Below are positions 1 through 6,551 of a stretch of 9,269 bases of DNA, in pieces; position 1 is the first letter of the stretch; the number at the start of each line of letters is the position of its first letter. The position numbers were made by a program, and so were the translations under genes. The stretch spans positions 1 to 9,269 of the forward strand of contig UWSL01000062.1 in the NCBI GenBank assembly GCA_900552975.1. Direction: 5' to 3'. The notes beneath the pieces were generated by a model. That model made no database searches. It saw only the letters and a list, made by a program, of their open reading frames with translations, and was not told the DNA's origin. The DNA is from an uncultured Mycoplasmatota bacterium. Lineage in GTDB: Bacteria; Bacillota_I; Bacilli_A; RF39; UBA660.

Positions 1-2
1 AA

Positions 3-21
3 ACTGATTCTAAGAATCAGT
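3..21 (-). terminator. Hairpin at htrA 3' end, possible terminator
   Basis: There is a nearly perfect inverted repeat: the arms at 3-11 and 13-21 are exact complements (ACTGATTCT / AGAATCAGT) around one base. As RNA this gives about an 8-bp stem with a 3-nt loop. The htrA stop (TAG at 10-12) lies in the loop. On the minus strand the stem runs into TTT at the window edge, so a U-tract may follow but cannot be seen. An intrinsic terminator for the Abi-htrA transcript is the likely reading; the truncated flank keeps confidence moderate. Confidence 0.5.
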
Positions 22-1185
22 ACATTTCGATAGTATAACTTTCGCCACTTCTACCTTATTATCTCTTAAATATTTTATTTTTATTTCTGTATTCAATTGA
101 TACTTATATAGTTGAACTCTTAAAGTTGCTACATCTGTTATATCAACATCATTTATTCCAATAATTATATCTCCTTGTTTCAATCCAGCTAAATAAGCAG
201 GTGAAGAATCATATACTTTAGTTACAACAACTCCATAATTAGCTTTACTAGAAGTATAATAAGAGCCATATTTACTACTACCAACATCATACATTCCTAT
301 CCCTAAACAAGGCCTAGAAATATCTTCACCACTAATAATTTTATCACCAAGTACTGTAGCATCTTCAATTGGAATAGCAAATCCCATTCCTTCAACACCT
401 TCTGTAACCAATTTCATATTAGTAATTCCAACTACTTCACCATTACTATTACAAAGTGGGCCTCCACTATTACCACTATTTATTGCTGCATCGGTTTGTA
501 AAACTTCCATTATCCAATCATCAATAGTTGAACTAGCCACTTTAACATTAACTTTTCTTCTTTTACCAGATAAAACTCCTCTTGTAACTGACCAAGAATA
601 AACATTACTATCCAACGGAGCTCCAATAGCAAATACTGTATCTCCTACCCTCATATTATTACTCGTTGCTATTTTACTAACTACTAGTTCTTCATCAGAT
701 TCAAAAGACAACACAGCAATATCCGCAAACGGATCACCACCTACAACAGTAGTTTCTACTTCCTTATCATTAGTCAAAACTATTTTAACAGAGTTACCAT
801 TTTGAATAACATGATAATTTGTCAACAAATAATATTTATTTTCGCTTCTCTTATATATAAAACCAGTTCCTGTAGAATGCAATTGATTATTTTGAAAATT
901 CTCAACAATTACTACCGCATCATAAATTTTTTCTACAGCATCAGCAATTCCTGTATCTGTTACTGTTACTTCTTTTTCTAATTTATTAACATTTGTAACA
1001 TTTTTGCTTACATAATCAGGAAAGAAATGAAAAAAGACTAACACTGCAACAATTCCCATCGAAAAAGCTATTAGTATAGAAAAAACAAAAACAAGTATCT
1101 TTTTAACATTTCTTTTTTTCTTTTTATCATTCAAAGATATATCAAGATTTTCAGTTGTCACAAAAGGTTTTAAATCATTGTCCAT
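10..1185 (-). CDS. htrA: Membrane-anchored HtrA/DegP-type serine protease with PDZ domain
   Basis: An S1C (HtrA/Deg) serine protease of 391 aa from the chosen start. A Lys/Arg-rich cytoplasmic tail precedes one transmembrane segment (about residues 30-52), placing the protease outside the membrane. The trypsin-like fold carries the triad His125 (in TNYHV), Asp155 (in DPFADIAVL) and Ser240 (in NSGNSGGPL). One C-terminal PDZ domain follows (about 300-385, with GLKQGDIIIGINDVDI). The family degrades or refolds misfolded exported proteins. An in-frame TTG at 1194 sits directly against the AAGGA, so ATG 1185, which has AAGGA nine bases upstream, is the better start. The first 11 bases overlap the end of the Abi-like gene, implying co-transcription and translational coupling. 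The serine-protease assignment is firm; the physiological substrate is unknown. Confidence 0.93.
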   Translation of the reverse strand: MDNDLKPFVTTENLDISLNDKKKKRNVKKILVFVFSILIAFSMGIVAVLVFFHFFPDYVSKNVTNVNKLEKEVTVTDTGIADAVEKIYDAVVIVENFQNNQLHSTGTGFIYKRSENKYYLLTNYHVIQNGNSVKIVLTNDKEVETTVVGGDPFADIAVLSFESDEELVVSKIATSNNMRVGDTVFAIGAPLDSNVYSWSVTRGVLSGKRRKVNVKVASSTIDDWIMEVLQTDAAINSGNSGGPLCNSNGEVVGITNMKLVTEGVEGMGFAIPIEDATVLGDKIISGEDISRPCLGIGMYDVGSSKYGSYYTSSKANYGVVVTKVYDSSPAYLAGLKQGDIIIGINDVDITDVATLRVQLYKYQLNTEIKIKYLRDNKVEVAKVILSKCTDS

Positions 1186-2116
1186 AGCTATCAATCCTTG
1201 CTATCTCTTTATAATTTAACGGAAAACCAATTCTATCTAAAACTTTGTCAATCTCAATCGAATGCAACTTTCCGTCTAAAATATCGATTTCATAAGAGAT
1301 TTCATTAATTAACAAAGTAAAATCTTCTTCTCTAAGTAATTGTTTCAAAATTATTATCAACGCAAATAAATCATCCTTACCATATATATATTCACCATCC
1401 ATTTTAGGAATATTTAAATATATATGATACTTTGTATCATCAATGACTTTTTGTGTTTTATGATCATATAAAATATCTTCATGAGCACACAAATTTCTAA
1501 AGTTAGCCAATATTGGCAAATAAGTTAATAATGAATCCACACTAATTCCATAAACTTCAGCAATTTCTTTTTTATCCTCATACTTTAAAATAGTATATAA
1601 TTCACTAACCAAGCCAAATGATAATACCTTAACTACAACCCACAAAGGTACATATCCATAATTACTCATATAGTGCATTGTAGCCGAATGCTGTCCACCA
1701 TTTATTCTAATTTGTCTCTTTATCTTTTTAAGCAAGTCATTTACTTGCCTAACTTTATCATTTGAACGATCAAAGTTAGATGGATTTAAATAACTTTTTT
1801 CTTTTATACCATATTTTCTTGATAACTGATACGAAAAAATACTTTTAGCATTATTTTCAACAATAAGTAAATTTTTAAAAATAATATTTCTTACTTGTCT
1901 ATCAAAATTAAACATTGCATACAATTCTCTAAAATCAGTACCAGGAATAAACATTCTATCTTTAGGAGATTTTAAAAACAAATGTCTATAACCACTAATA
2001 AAAAAATAATTTTCTCTTAGTAAAACATCTTTTGCATATTCATAATCATCTATAGTTAAGCCTTTACTCTTTAAAATATCAATTTGTTCATCAATAGTTT
2101 TAAATGTTTTTATCAT
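1175..2116 (-). CDS. Abi_2 (AbiD/AbiF-like) abortive-infection HEPN protein
   Basis: A 313-aa protein resembling the Abi_2 family, whose members include the lactococcal abortive-infection proteins AbiD and AbiF. Visible hallmarks are the N-terminal LLRENYFFISGYR segment (residues 32-44), the central PLWVVVKVLSFG segment (157-168), and RNLCAH at 207-212, which gives the Rx4H signature of HEPN ribonucleases (Arg207, His212). No signal peptide or membrane segment is seen, so it should be cytoplasmic. By family knowledge it may be an RNA-cleaving toxin triggered by phage infection; catalysis here is inferred. The start ATG has GGGTGAT five bases upstream, and an extended -10 promoter lies behind it. 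The gene is first in a two-gene unit with htrA, which it overlaps by 11 bp. No separate antitoxin gene is visible beside it. Confidence 0.85.
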   Translation of the reverse strand: MIKTFKTIDEQIDILKSKGLTIDDYEYAKDVLLRENYFFISGYRHLFLKSPKDRMFIPGTDFRELYAMFNFDRQVRNIIFKNLLIVENNAKSIFSYQLSRKYGIKEKSYLNPSNFDRSNDKVRQVNDLLKKIKRQIRINGGQHSATMHYMSNYGYVPLWVVVKVLSFGLVSELYTILKYEDKKEIAEVYGISVDSLLTYLPILANFRNLCAHEDILYDHKTQKVIDDTKYHIYLNIPKMDGEYIYGKDDLFALIIILKQLLREEDFTLLINEISYEIDILDGKLHSIEIDKVLDRIGFPLNYKEIARIDSYGQ

Positions 2117-2139
2117 ACAGCATCACCCTATTATATATG

Positions 2140-2168
2140 ATTATAACATATTTATATTCTTAATTAAA
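2140..2168 (-). promoter_or_regulatory. Extended -10 promoter for the Abi-htrA operon
   Basis: On the minus strand TATAAT lies at 2145-2140, preceded by TGT at 2148-2146, giving TGnTATAAT. A weak -35-like TTTAAT sits at 2168-2163 with 17-bp spacing. It lies about 24 bp upstream of the Abi-like start codon. The whole 107-bp divergent intergenic region (2117-2223) is filled by this promoter and its plus-strand partner. Confidence 0.6.
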
Positions 2169-2192
2169 TAATATATTTTCTATCCTTCTCTA

Positions 2193-2201
2193 TGCTATAA
2201 T
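2193..2201 (+). promoter_or_regulatory. Extended -10 promoter for the Zn-PLC-like gene
   Basis: TGCTATAAT at 2193-2201 is a perfect extended -10. No good -35 is seen near 2173-2178. It sits 22 bp before ATG 2224, and an AGAGGA Shine-Dalgarno (2211-2216) lies seven bases before the start. It is back to back with the minus-strand promoter, so the two start sites share one short AT-rich region. Confidence 0.6.
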
Positions 2202-2223
2202 AACTTTAAGAGAGGATTAAATT

Positions 2224-3201
2224 ATGCCATCAATAATAGTACATCATTTATTTGCCAATAACATTTATAATGAGATTAACAATAAAAATAATAATTTAGA
2301 AAAGTCCAAGTTAATATATAAAACATTTGCACAAAGCCATGATTATTTATATTATTTTAAAAATTTAAACACTAAATATAGCAAAGAAATTAATGAATTA
2401 GGTCATATTGCTCATCGTGAAAAAACGCAAACTTATTTTATAAATTTAATAAGCTATATTAAAGATAATAATTTAGAGAAAGACTCTGATATTATTGCTT
2501 ATCTGTATGGATCATTAACTCATTACATTCTCGATGCCAATTGTCATCCTTTTATTTTCTATAAAACTGGGACATATAACAAAAAAAATTGTGAAACTGA
2601 AAAATATCATGGAGAACATACCCATATTGAAAAAGAACTAGATGCATATTATTTTCAAAAATATTATCAAAAAAAATATAAGTATTGTAATGTTTCTAAA
2701 GATATAATTAAAAAGCCAATTTTTTCAGAAGAATTAATAAAAGCTATTAATTATACCTATGAAACAACCTACAATGAAAAAAACATTGGTCAAGTATATA
2801 TTCAATCTTTAAAAGTTGCCAAATTCATCTATACAATTATCATTAACGATCGCTTTGGCTGGAAAAGAAAATTATATTCATTGATTGATAAAGTAACTAA
2901 AAAAAAATTTGGAAATTTAGCATCTTATAGTACTCATATAGACAATCCAAACCTTAATTTTCTGAATTTAAATCACCAAACTTGGAATCATCCATGTTTT
3001 AAAGAAAAAACATATAATTACTCGTTTGATGATTTGATAAAAATAAGCCATGATGAATGTCTAAATATTATAAACGAAATTGAAAAAGTTTTATATCAAA
3101 ATCAAAATTTAAATTCTTTATACAAAATTATTCCTAATAAATCATATCTTACAGGTTTACCATTAGAAGAAAACAAAAAAATGCGCTATTTTGAATATTA
3201 A
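2224..3201 (+). CDS. Zinc-dependent phospholipase C-like protein
   Basis: A 325-aa protein with the His/Asp ligand pattern of the zinc-dependent phospholipase C/S1-P1 nuclease-type fold (Pfam Zn_dep_PLPC, related to the N-terminal domain of Clostridium alpha-toxin). Candidate metal ligands are His7/His8, SHD (His39, Asp40), GHIAH (His61, His64), the GSLTHYILDANCHP core (His100, Asp104, His108) and the HGEHTH...ELD segment (His132, His134, Asp140). Unlike secreted toxins it has no signal peptide or hydrophobic N-terminus, so it is probably cytoplasmic. Such domain-only members are common and poorly characterised in Bacillota; lipase activity is not established. The C-terminal half (after about 150) is Lys/Asn-rich with no motif I recognise. 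The gene is monocistronic, on the opposite strand to everything else here, and ends in a shared hairpin. Confidence 0.75.
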   Translation: MPSIIVHHLFANNIYNEINNKNNNLEKSKLIYKTFAQSHDYLYYFKNLNTKYSKEINELGHIAHREKTQTYFINLISYIKDNNLEKDSDIIAYLYGSLTHYILDANCHPFIFYKTGTYNKKNCETEKYHGEHTHIEKELDAYYFQKYYQKKYKYCNVSKDIIKKPIFSEELIKAINYTYETTYNEKNIGQVYIQSLKVAKFIYTIIINDRFGWKRKLYSLIDKVTKKKFGNLASYSTHIDNPNLNFLNLNHQTWNHPCFKEKTYNYSFDDLIKISHDECLNIINEIEKVLYQNQNLNSLYKIIPNKSYLTGLPLEENKKMRYFEY

Positions 3202-3225
3202 AAAGTCTTTAAAAGGCTTTTTAAT
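3197..3225. terminator. Bidirectional intrinsic terminator between convergent genes
   Basis: The arms 3197-3207 (ATTAAAAAGTC) and 3215-3225 (GGCTTTTTAAT) pair over 11 bp with one G-U, around a 7-nt loop. The A/T-rich flanks provide a U-run on either strand. The hairpin overlaps the stop codons of both convergent genes (plus-strand TAA 3199-3201, minus-strand TAA 3223-3221), so one element can close both transcripts. Confidence 0.7.
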
Positions 3226-4099
3226 TTGCACATTTTCCACAATTACTACAACCATTGCAAATTATTTTACTTCCACAAGTTTGACATTTTTTATTAAAAA
3301 AAGGTTTATATAATTCATCTTCTTTTATTTCATTCAAAAATTCATCATATAGTTTAAAATTTATCTTTTTACCAACATAATTCAAATTAGATTTAAAGGC
3401 CATTTGTGATTGAAGATCTTTATCTGGCATTACATATCTTTTACCATTCTTTATAAATATTGAACCAGTTTCTATAAAACAAAATGGAATATTTCTTTTT
3501 CGACAAGAATCGCTTAAAGACTTAACCCATTCATAATGACATGGTCTTGCATTTTCATAATTTTCACCACCGACTACAACCTGTTCTATAAACCCCATAT
3601 CTAAATATTTATCAATTTCTATTTGAGAAAGCAAAGGAGCACACATTATTCCCTTATGTTTAAATGGTAATTCTTTTAAAATGGGTAATCTTTCCAAAGT
3701 TCGTTCTTGATTTTCACAAGTTACGTTAAAAAAGACATTTTCATAGCCATCATCCCAATCAGTAGGCAAACATTTTAAAACTCGTTCTGGTCTTTTAGTT
3801 AGCAAATAAAATATAACATCTTTTCTTTGTCTTATTATATCCCAAGCTTCCATTCGCCACTCATCGGCTTCTGGAACAAAGAAATCAGATGTCATACAAA
3901 CTCTTAGCTTTTCACCAGCTTTAATCTTATAAGAGCCATCTTTATTCCTTTGTAAAGGATATCTCATATTATTAGTTTTATAAACTAAATTACTGGCTTT
4001 TTTATTATCATGAATTTTATCAAGATAAAACATATAACAATTTTGACAACCTTCACTTTTCTTTGTACATCCATGCCAAGGATTCCAAATATCATGCAT
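3221..4099 (-). CDS. DUF5131 (phage Gp37/Gp68-type) three-cysteine protein
   Basis: A 292-aa member of DUF5131, a family first named from phage proteins and often found on mobile elements. The diagnostic N-terminus WNPWHGC...EGCQNCY carries three cysteines spaced CX6CX2C (Cys11, Cys18, Cys21). This resembles, but does not match, the radical-SAM CX3CX2C site. The family's GGEN...ARP block lies at 177-187 and its IPFCFIETG-type strand at 204-212. The last 25 residues add six cysteines as CxxC repeats (272, 275, 281, 284, 287, 290), suggesting a zinc ribbon or second metal site. A GTG nine bases upstream overlaps the AGGTGA motif itself, so ATG 4099, five bases after it, is preferred. The gene overlaps the macro-like gene by 8 bp and ends in the shared hairpin. 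Family membership is secure; the reaction is unknown. Confidence 0.88.
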   Translation of the reverse strand: MHDIWNPWHGCTKKSEGCQNCYMFYLDKIHDNKKASNLVYKTNNMRYPLQRNKDGSYKIKAGEKLRVCMTSDFFVPEADEWRMEAWDIIRQRKDVIFYLLTKRPERVLKCLPTDWDDGYENVFFNVTCENQERTLERLPILKELPFKHKGIMCAPLLSQIEIDKYLDMGFIEQVVVGGENYENARPCHYEWVKSLSDSCRKRNIPFCFIETGSIFIKNGKRYVMPDKDLQSQMAFKSNLNYVGKKINFKLYDEFLNEIKEDELYKPFFNKKCQTCGSKIICNGCSNCGKCAN

Positions 4100-4790
4100 C
4101 TTCTTCACCTAAAAGATCTTGCAAGTCTGTTAAATCATCTTTATCATCTACTACTAAAATAATCTTATGAAACATAATTCCAAACTTTGCTAAATATCCT
4201 TCAATTGCTTCATAAATTTCTTTTATATTTTTTACATTATTGTAAGGAATATGAATAGCTATCGTTTTAATCATATTAACTCGTGAACAGTCTAATATAT
4301 TTATAATACTCTTTACTAGATTATCATAATTAACATGAATTATATAATCTGTAGGTATATTATAAGAACGAGTAATCAATACTTCGTCATTCTTTAAAGT
4401 TGTTCCATCCATAATAGACAAACATTTTTGACGTAGCTTCATTCCATTATAAAAATACAAAGCATCGTTTTGTTGATCTTTTTTTAAGGTAATATCAGAA
4501 GAAGCTGGAATCGCTACAGCATCTACACACAAACAAGACAAATCTCCTAACCAAAAAACGATTTGTTTATTCTTTGTTTTTATAGAATCATCTAGTTCAT
4601 AAGAATTAGAAATTTTTAGAGATTTTAATCGGCTTAATAAATATTTTTGTTCTAAACCTCCTATTTTTTCTAACCATTCATCTACTGAAAATTCCCAAAA
4701 TTTATTTTTTAAAGTTTCTTCACTATTACTTTCCTCACTTTGAATCTCTAATAATTCAAAAATTTTATTTAAAAGATCATCTTGCTTCAT
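4092..4790 (-). CDS. Degenerate macro-domain-like protein
   Basis: A 232-aa protein not named with certainty, but its middle reads like a macro domain (ADP-ribose binding/hydrolase fold), closest in feel to the zinc-macro type. GDLS (82-85) and VDAV (89-92) match the usual GDIT...VDAIVNAAN start, LRQKC (119-123) the LRxxC helix, and EVLITRSYNIPTDYIIHV (136-153) the GxAxITxGYNLPxxYVIHTV strand. The catalytic/ligand loops are eroded: IPASSD replaces VNAANS, the glycine-rich loop and Zn ligands are missing, and IPYNN stands where STGVFG is expected. It may bind something other than ADP-ribose or act as a scaffold. The N-terminal 70 residues are acidic and helical-looking. ATG 4790 with GGTGAT four bases before it is chosen over an upstream TTG at 4835. 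It lies 41 bp after cwlD and overlaps the DUF5131 gene. Confidence 0.6.
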   Translation of the reverse strand: MKQDDLLNKIFELLEIQSEESNSEETLKNKFWEFSVDEWLEKIGGLEQKYLLSRLKSLKISNSYELDDSIKTKNKQIVFWLGDLSCLCVDAVAIPASSDITLKKDQQNDALYFYNGMKLRQKCLSIMDGTTLKNDEVLITRSYNIPTDYIIHVNYDNLVKSIINILDCSRVNMIKTIAIHIPYNNVKNIKEIYEAIEGYLAKFGIMFHKIILVVDDKDDLTDLQDLLGEEDA

Positions 4791-4831
4791 AACAATCACC
4801 AAAATAATTATAAAGAAAATATTAAAACATA

Positions 4832-5476
4832 TCAATAATAACTAATGATTCCTTTTATTATTGCTAAAGCAATTCGTTCTTGATATTTATCGGTAATCAA
4901 TAAATTTCGTTCTTTTTCATTACTCAAAAAGCCACACTCAATTAGTACCCCTGGTACATTTAATTTTTTATACATATAGATCGTATTAGACAATTTTTTT
5001 GCTGGCATTTTTGTTTTTAAATAACTAGCTAATGATTCTTGCATTATTTCTGCCAAATACTCATTTCCTTTTGTATAAAATACTTGTGCTCCTGAATATC
5101 TAGAATCACTCAAATAATTAAGATGTATGCTAATATACAAATCTGCACTAGCATTATTGATTAAAGATATTCGATTATCAAAGTCGCTTTTTTTTCTTCG
5201 GTTAACATTCGGACTACTTAAATCATAATCACCATCTCTAGTCATAATAACATTAGCACCATTTTTGATTAATATATCCTTTAATTTTAAAGATATCTGT
5301 AAATTAATATTTTTTTCAAGAATTCCATTAACAACACTTCCTCCATCTTTACCACCATGACCACTATCTATAATAATTGTTTTATTCACTAACTTCGTTT
5401 CTAATTCCATTGAATAACATATCTTCATAGCAAAACATATAAAAATTATAAATAATAAAAACATTATCTTTCTCAT
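4832..5476 (-). CDS. cwlD: N-acetylmuramoyl-L-alanine amidase CwlD (Amidase_3)
   Basis: A 214-aa zinc amidase that cleaves the bond between N-acetylmuramic acid and L-alanine in peptidoglycan. A hydrophobic N-terminal signal or anchor (about 4-20) exports it. Zinc ligands are His40 (DSGHGG), Glu54 and His118 (SIHLN); catalytic Glu180 lies in LIECGFLSN. The segments SDSRYSGAQVFY and NVPGVLIE..FLSN, together with the position just after rpsI-rplM, match B. subtilis CwlD, which makes muramic-delta-lactam in the spore cortex. A sporulation role is inferred from synteny and similarity; a general wall amidase remains possible. The protein is slightly shorter than B. subtilis CwlD. No convincing Shine-Dalgarno precedes ATG 5476, and an in-frame stop lies a few codons upstream, so the start cannot move far. 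It is second in the operon, 39 bp after the membrane protein gene. Confidence 0.88.
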   Translation of the reverse strand: MRKIMFLLFIIFICFAMKICYSMELETKLVNKTIIIDSGHGGKDGGSVVNGILEKNINLQISLKLKDILIKNGANVIMTRDGDYDLSSPNVNRRKKSDFDNRISLINNASADLYISIHLNYLSDSRYSGAQVFYTKGNEYLAEIMQESLASYLKTKMPAKKLSNTIYMYKKLNVPGVLIECGFLSNEKERNLLITDKYQERIALAIIKGIISYY

Positions 5477-5515
5477 AGTAAAATTTATTCAAAAATAAAA
5501 AAAGTAGCACTGAAA

Positions 5516-6421
5516 TTACTTACTAACTTCACTACTACTATAATAATAACTTCCATTACTAGCTTTTTTAAAAGTATGTTTAAAAACTATATTATCAGCA
5601 CTTTTTAACTCGTGATAATAATCAGTACTATCAGAGGAATGTAAATAATATTTATCAAATCCATCATCTGGATTCTTAATACTAGAACGATTATCTGTTA
5701 AATAACCCTTATCATATATTTCAATTTTATCATTTTCTTTTAATACTTTTGTTATTTCATAATTTACTTCTAAGTCACCAGTTGAATTCATTGAATTATC
5801 AACATTTCCACAAGTATAGACTCCTTCAACTAAAATACATGTTTTATTATCTTTAGGATTAAAATTAACGTTTGTATCTATATCATTGTTTCCAAAGATA
5901 AGTTGATATTTTTCTTGTATCACTGAAGAACTTATGTCACTAACAGTACAATTAGTTCCTTTAACAAGATTACCATTTTCATCTAATGAAACATCTACAT
6001 TAAAATTAGTTGTACCTCCATTAAACGGACATTGTTCACTTCCATACCAACCTGTATTAAGAGTACTTGTTGAATCTAATTTGTTAACAATTATATAGTT
6101 ATAAACAATACTCAATTTTTGTTCATTAGAAAGTGTATTAACATTTAATCCCTTTGTTGAATAAAAAGCCGTACTCTTTCCCAATAAACTATATATATTA
6201 TCTATAGTACTTTTATATTCACTATTATTTGTTATATCTTCAGCTGAGCTTTTAGCAGCAGTAGCTGTTTTAGGTTCTTCTTCATCTTTGTTATTTAAAT
6301 ATTTTTTTGTAGCAAAAACACCAATTGCCATTCCAAGTACAAAAAATATCAAGAAAATTATTATATATTCAATTAAATTACTATTTTTTTTATTTTTTTC
6401 TAAAGTGTCGGAATTTGCCAT
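5516..6421 (-). CDS. Membrane-anchored extracellular protein, unknown function
   Basis: A 301-aa protein I do not recognise. A short polar N-terminus is followed by one transmembrane helix (about 16-38, ending FATKK), so the remaining 260 residues should lie outside the cell. A low-complexity linker (about 43-70, Glu/Ala/Ser/Thr-rich) leads to a Ser/Asn/Tyr-rich domain with four cysteines (131, 158, 195, 204). Cys195 and Cys204 bracket a short hairpin-like stretch and could form a disulfide. A Tyr/Ser-rich tail ends the protein. It is first gene of the unit with cwlD, with its own strong promoter and an AGGTGAT Shine-Dalgarno three bases before ATG. Its place between rpsI and cwlD suggests an envelope role, but nothing in the sequence fixes a function. 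Confidence 0.8.
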   Translation of the reverse strand: MANSDTLEKNKKNSNLIEYIIIFLIFFVLGMAIGVFATKKYLNNKDEEEPKTATAAKSSAEDITNNSEYKSTIDNIYSLLGKSTAFYSTKGLNVNTLSNEQKLSIVYNYIIVNKLDSTSTLNTGWYGSEQCPFNGGTTNFNVDVSLDENGNLVKGTNCTVSDISSSVIQEKYQLIFGNNDIDTNVNFNPKDNKTCILVEGVYTCGNVDNSMNSTGDLEVNYEITKVLKENDKIEIYDKGYLTDNRSSIKNPDDGFDKYYLHSSDSTDYYHELKSADNIVFKHTFKKASNGSYYYSSSEVSK

Positions 6422-6446
6422 CTTATCACCTCAATATCATATTTAA

Positions 6447-6475
6447 ATTATAAAAAAAAATAAAAAATATATCAA
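6447..6475 (-). promoter_or_regulatory. Sigma-A type promoter for the cwlD operon
   Basis: On the minus strand TTGATA (6475-6470) and TATAAT (6452-6447) are separated by exactly 17 bp. That is five of six matches at -35 and a perfect -10. The site lies 26 bp before the start codon of the membrane-anchored protein gene and just downstream of the rpsI terminator, so this unit is transcribed separately from the ribosomal genes. Nothing resembles a sporulation sigma-factor site. Confidence 0.75.
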
Positions 6476-6516
6476 TAACGATTACTAAATAAAATTAAAA
6501 ATACATTTTATTGACA

Positions 6517-6541
6517 TAAAAAAACCACACAAATGTGTGGT
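6517..6541 (-). terminator. Intrinsic terminator of rplM-rpsI
   Basis: On the minus strand ACCACAC (6541-6535) pairs perfectly with GTGTGGT (6530-6524) around a 4-nt loop, followed by seven Ts (6524-6518). The 7-bp stem starts 10 bp after the rpsI stop. It is the clearest rho-independent terminator in the window. Confidence 0.92.
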
Positions 6542-6551
6542 GAAACTTTTA

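Noticed and set aside
3221..4099. Canonical radical-SAM enzyme
   Set aside because: Cysteine spacing is CX6CX2C rather than CX3CX2C. The family is DUF5131, so calling a SAM-dependent reaction would go beyond the sequence.
4791..4835. Hydrophobic N-terminal extension of the macro-like protein from TTG 4835
   Set aside because: The only good Shine-Dalgarno (GGTGAT) lies within this stretch, four bases before ATG 4790. The apparent membrane segment is an artefact of translating the intergenic gap.
5502..5521. Possible terminator between the membrane protein gene and cwlD (short stem next to a T-run on the minus strand)
   Set aside because: Only about five consecutive pairs (AAGTA/TACTT) form around a 10-nt loop, with almost no G-C pairs. 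It could attenuate at most, so cwlD is treated as part of the same operon.
6511..6516. Perfect TTGACA on the plus strand
   Set aside because: No -10 lies at the right distance and no plus-strand gene follows. The adjacent sequence is the minus-strand rpsI terminator.
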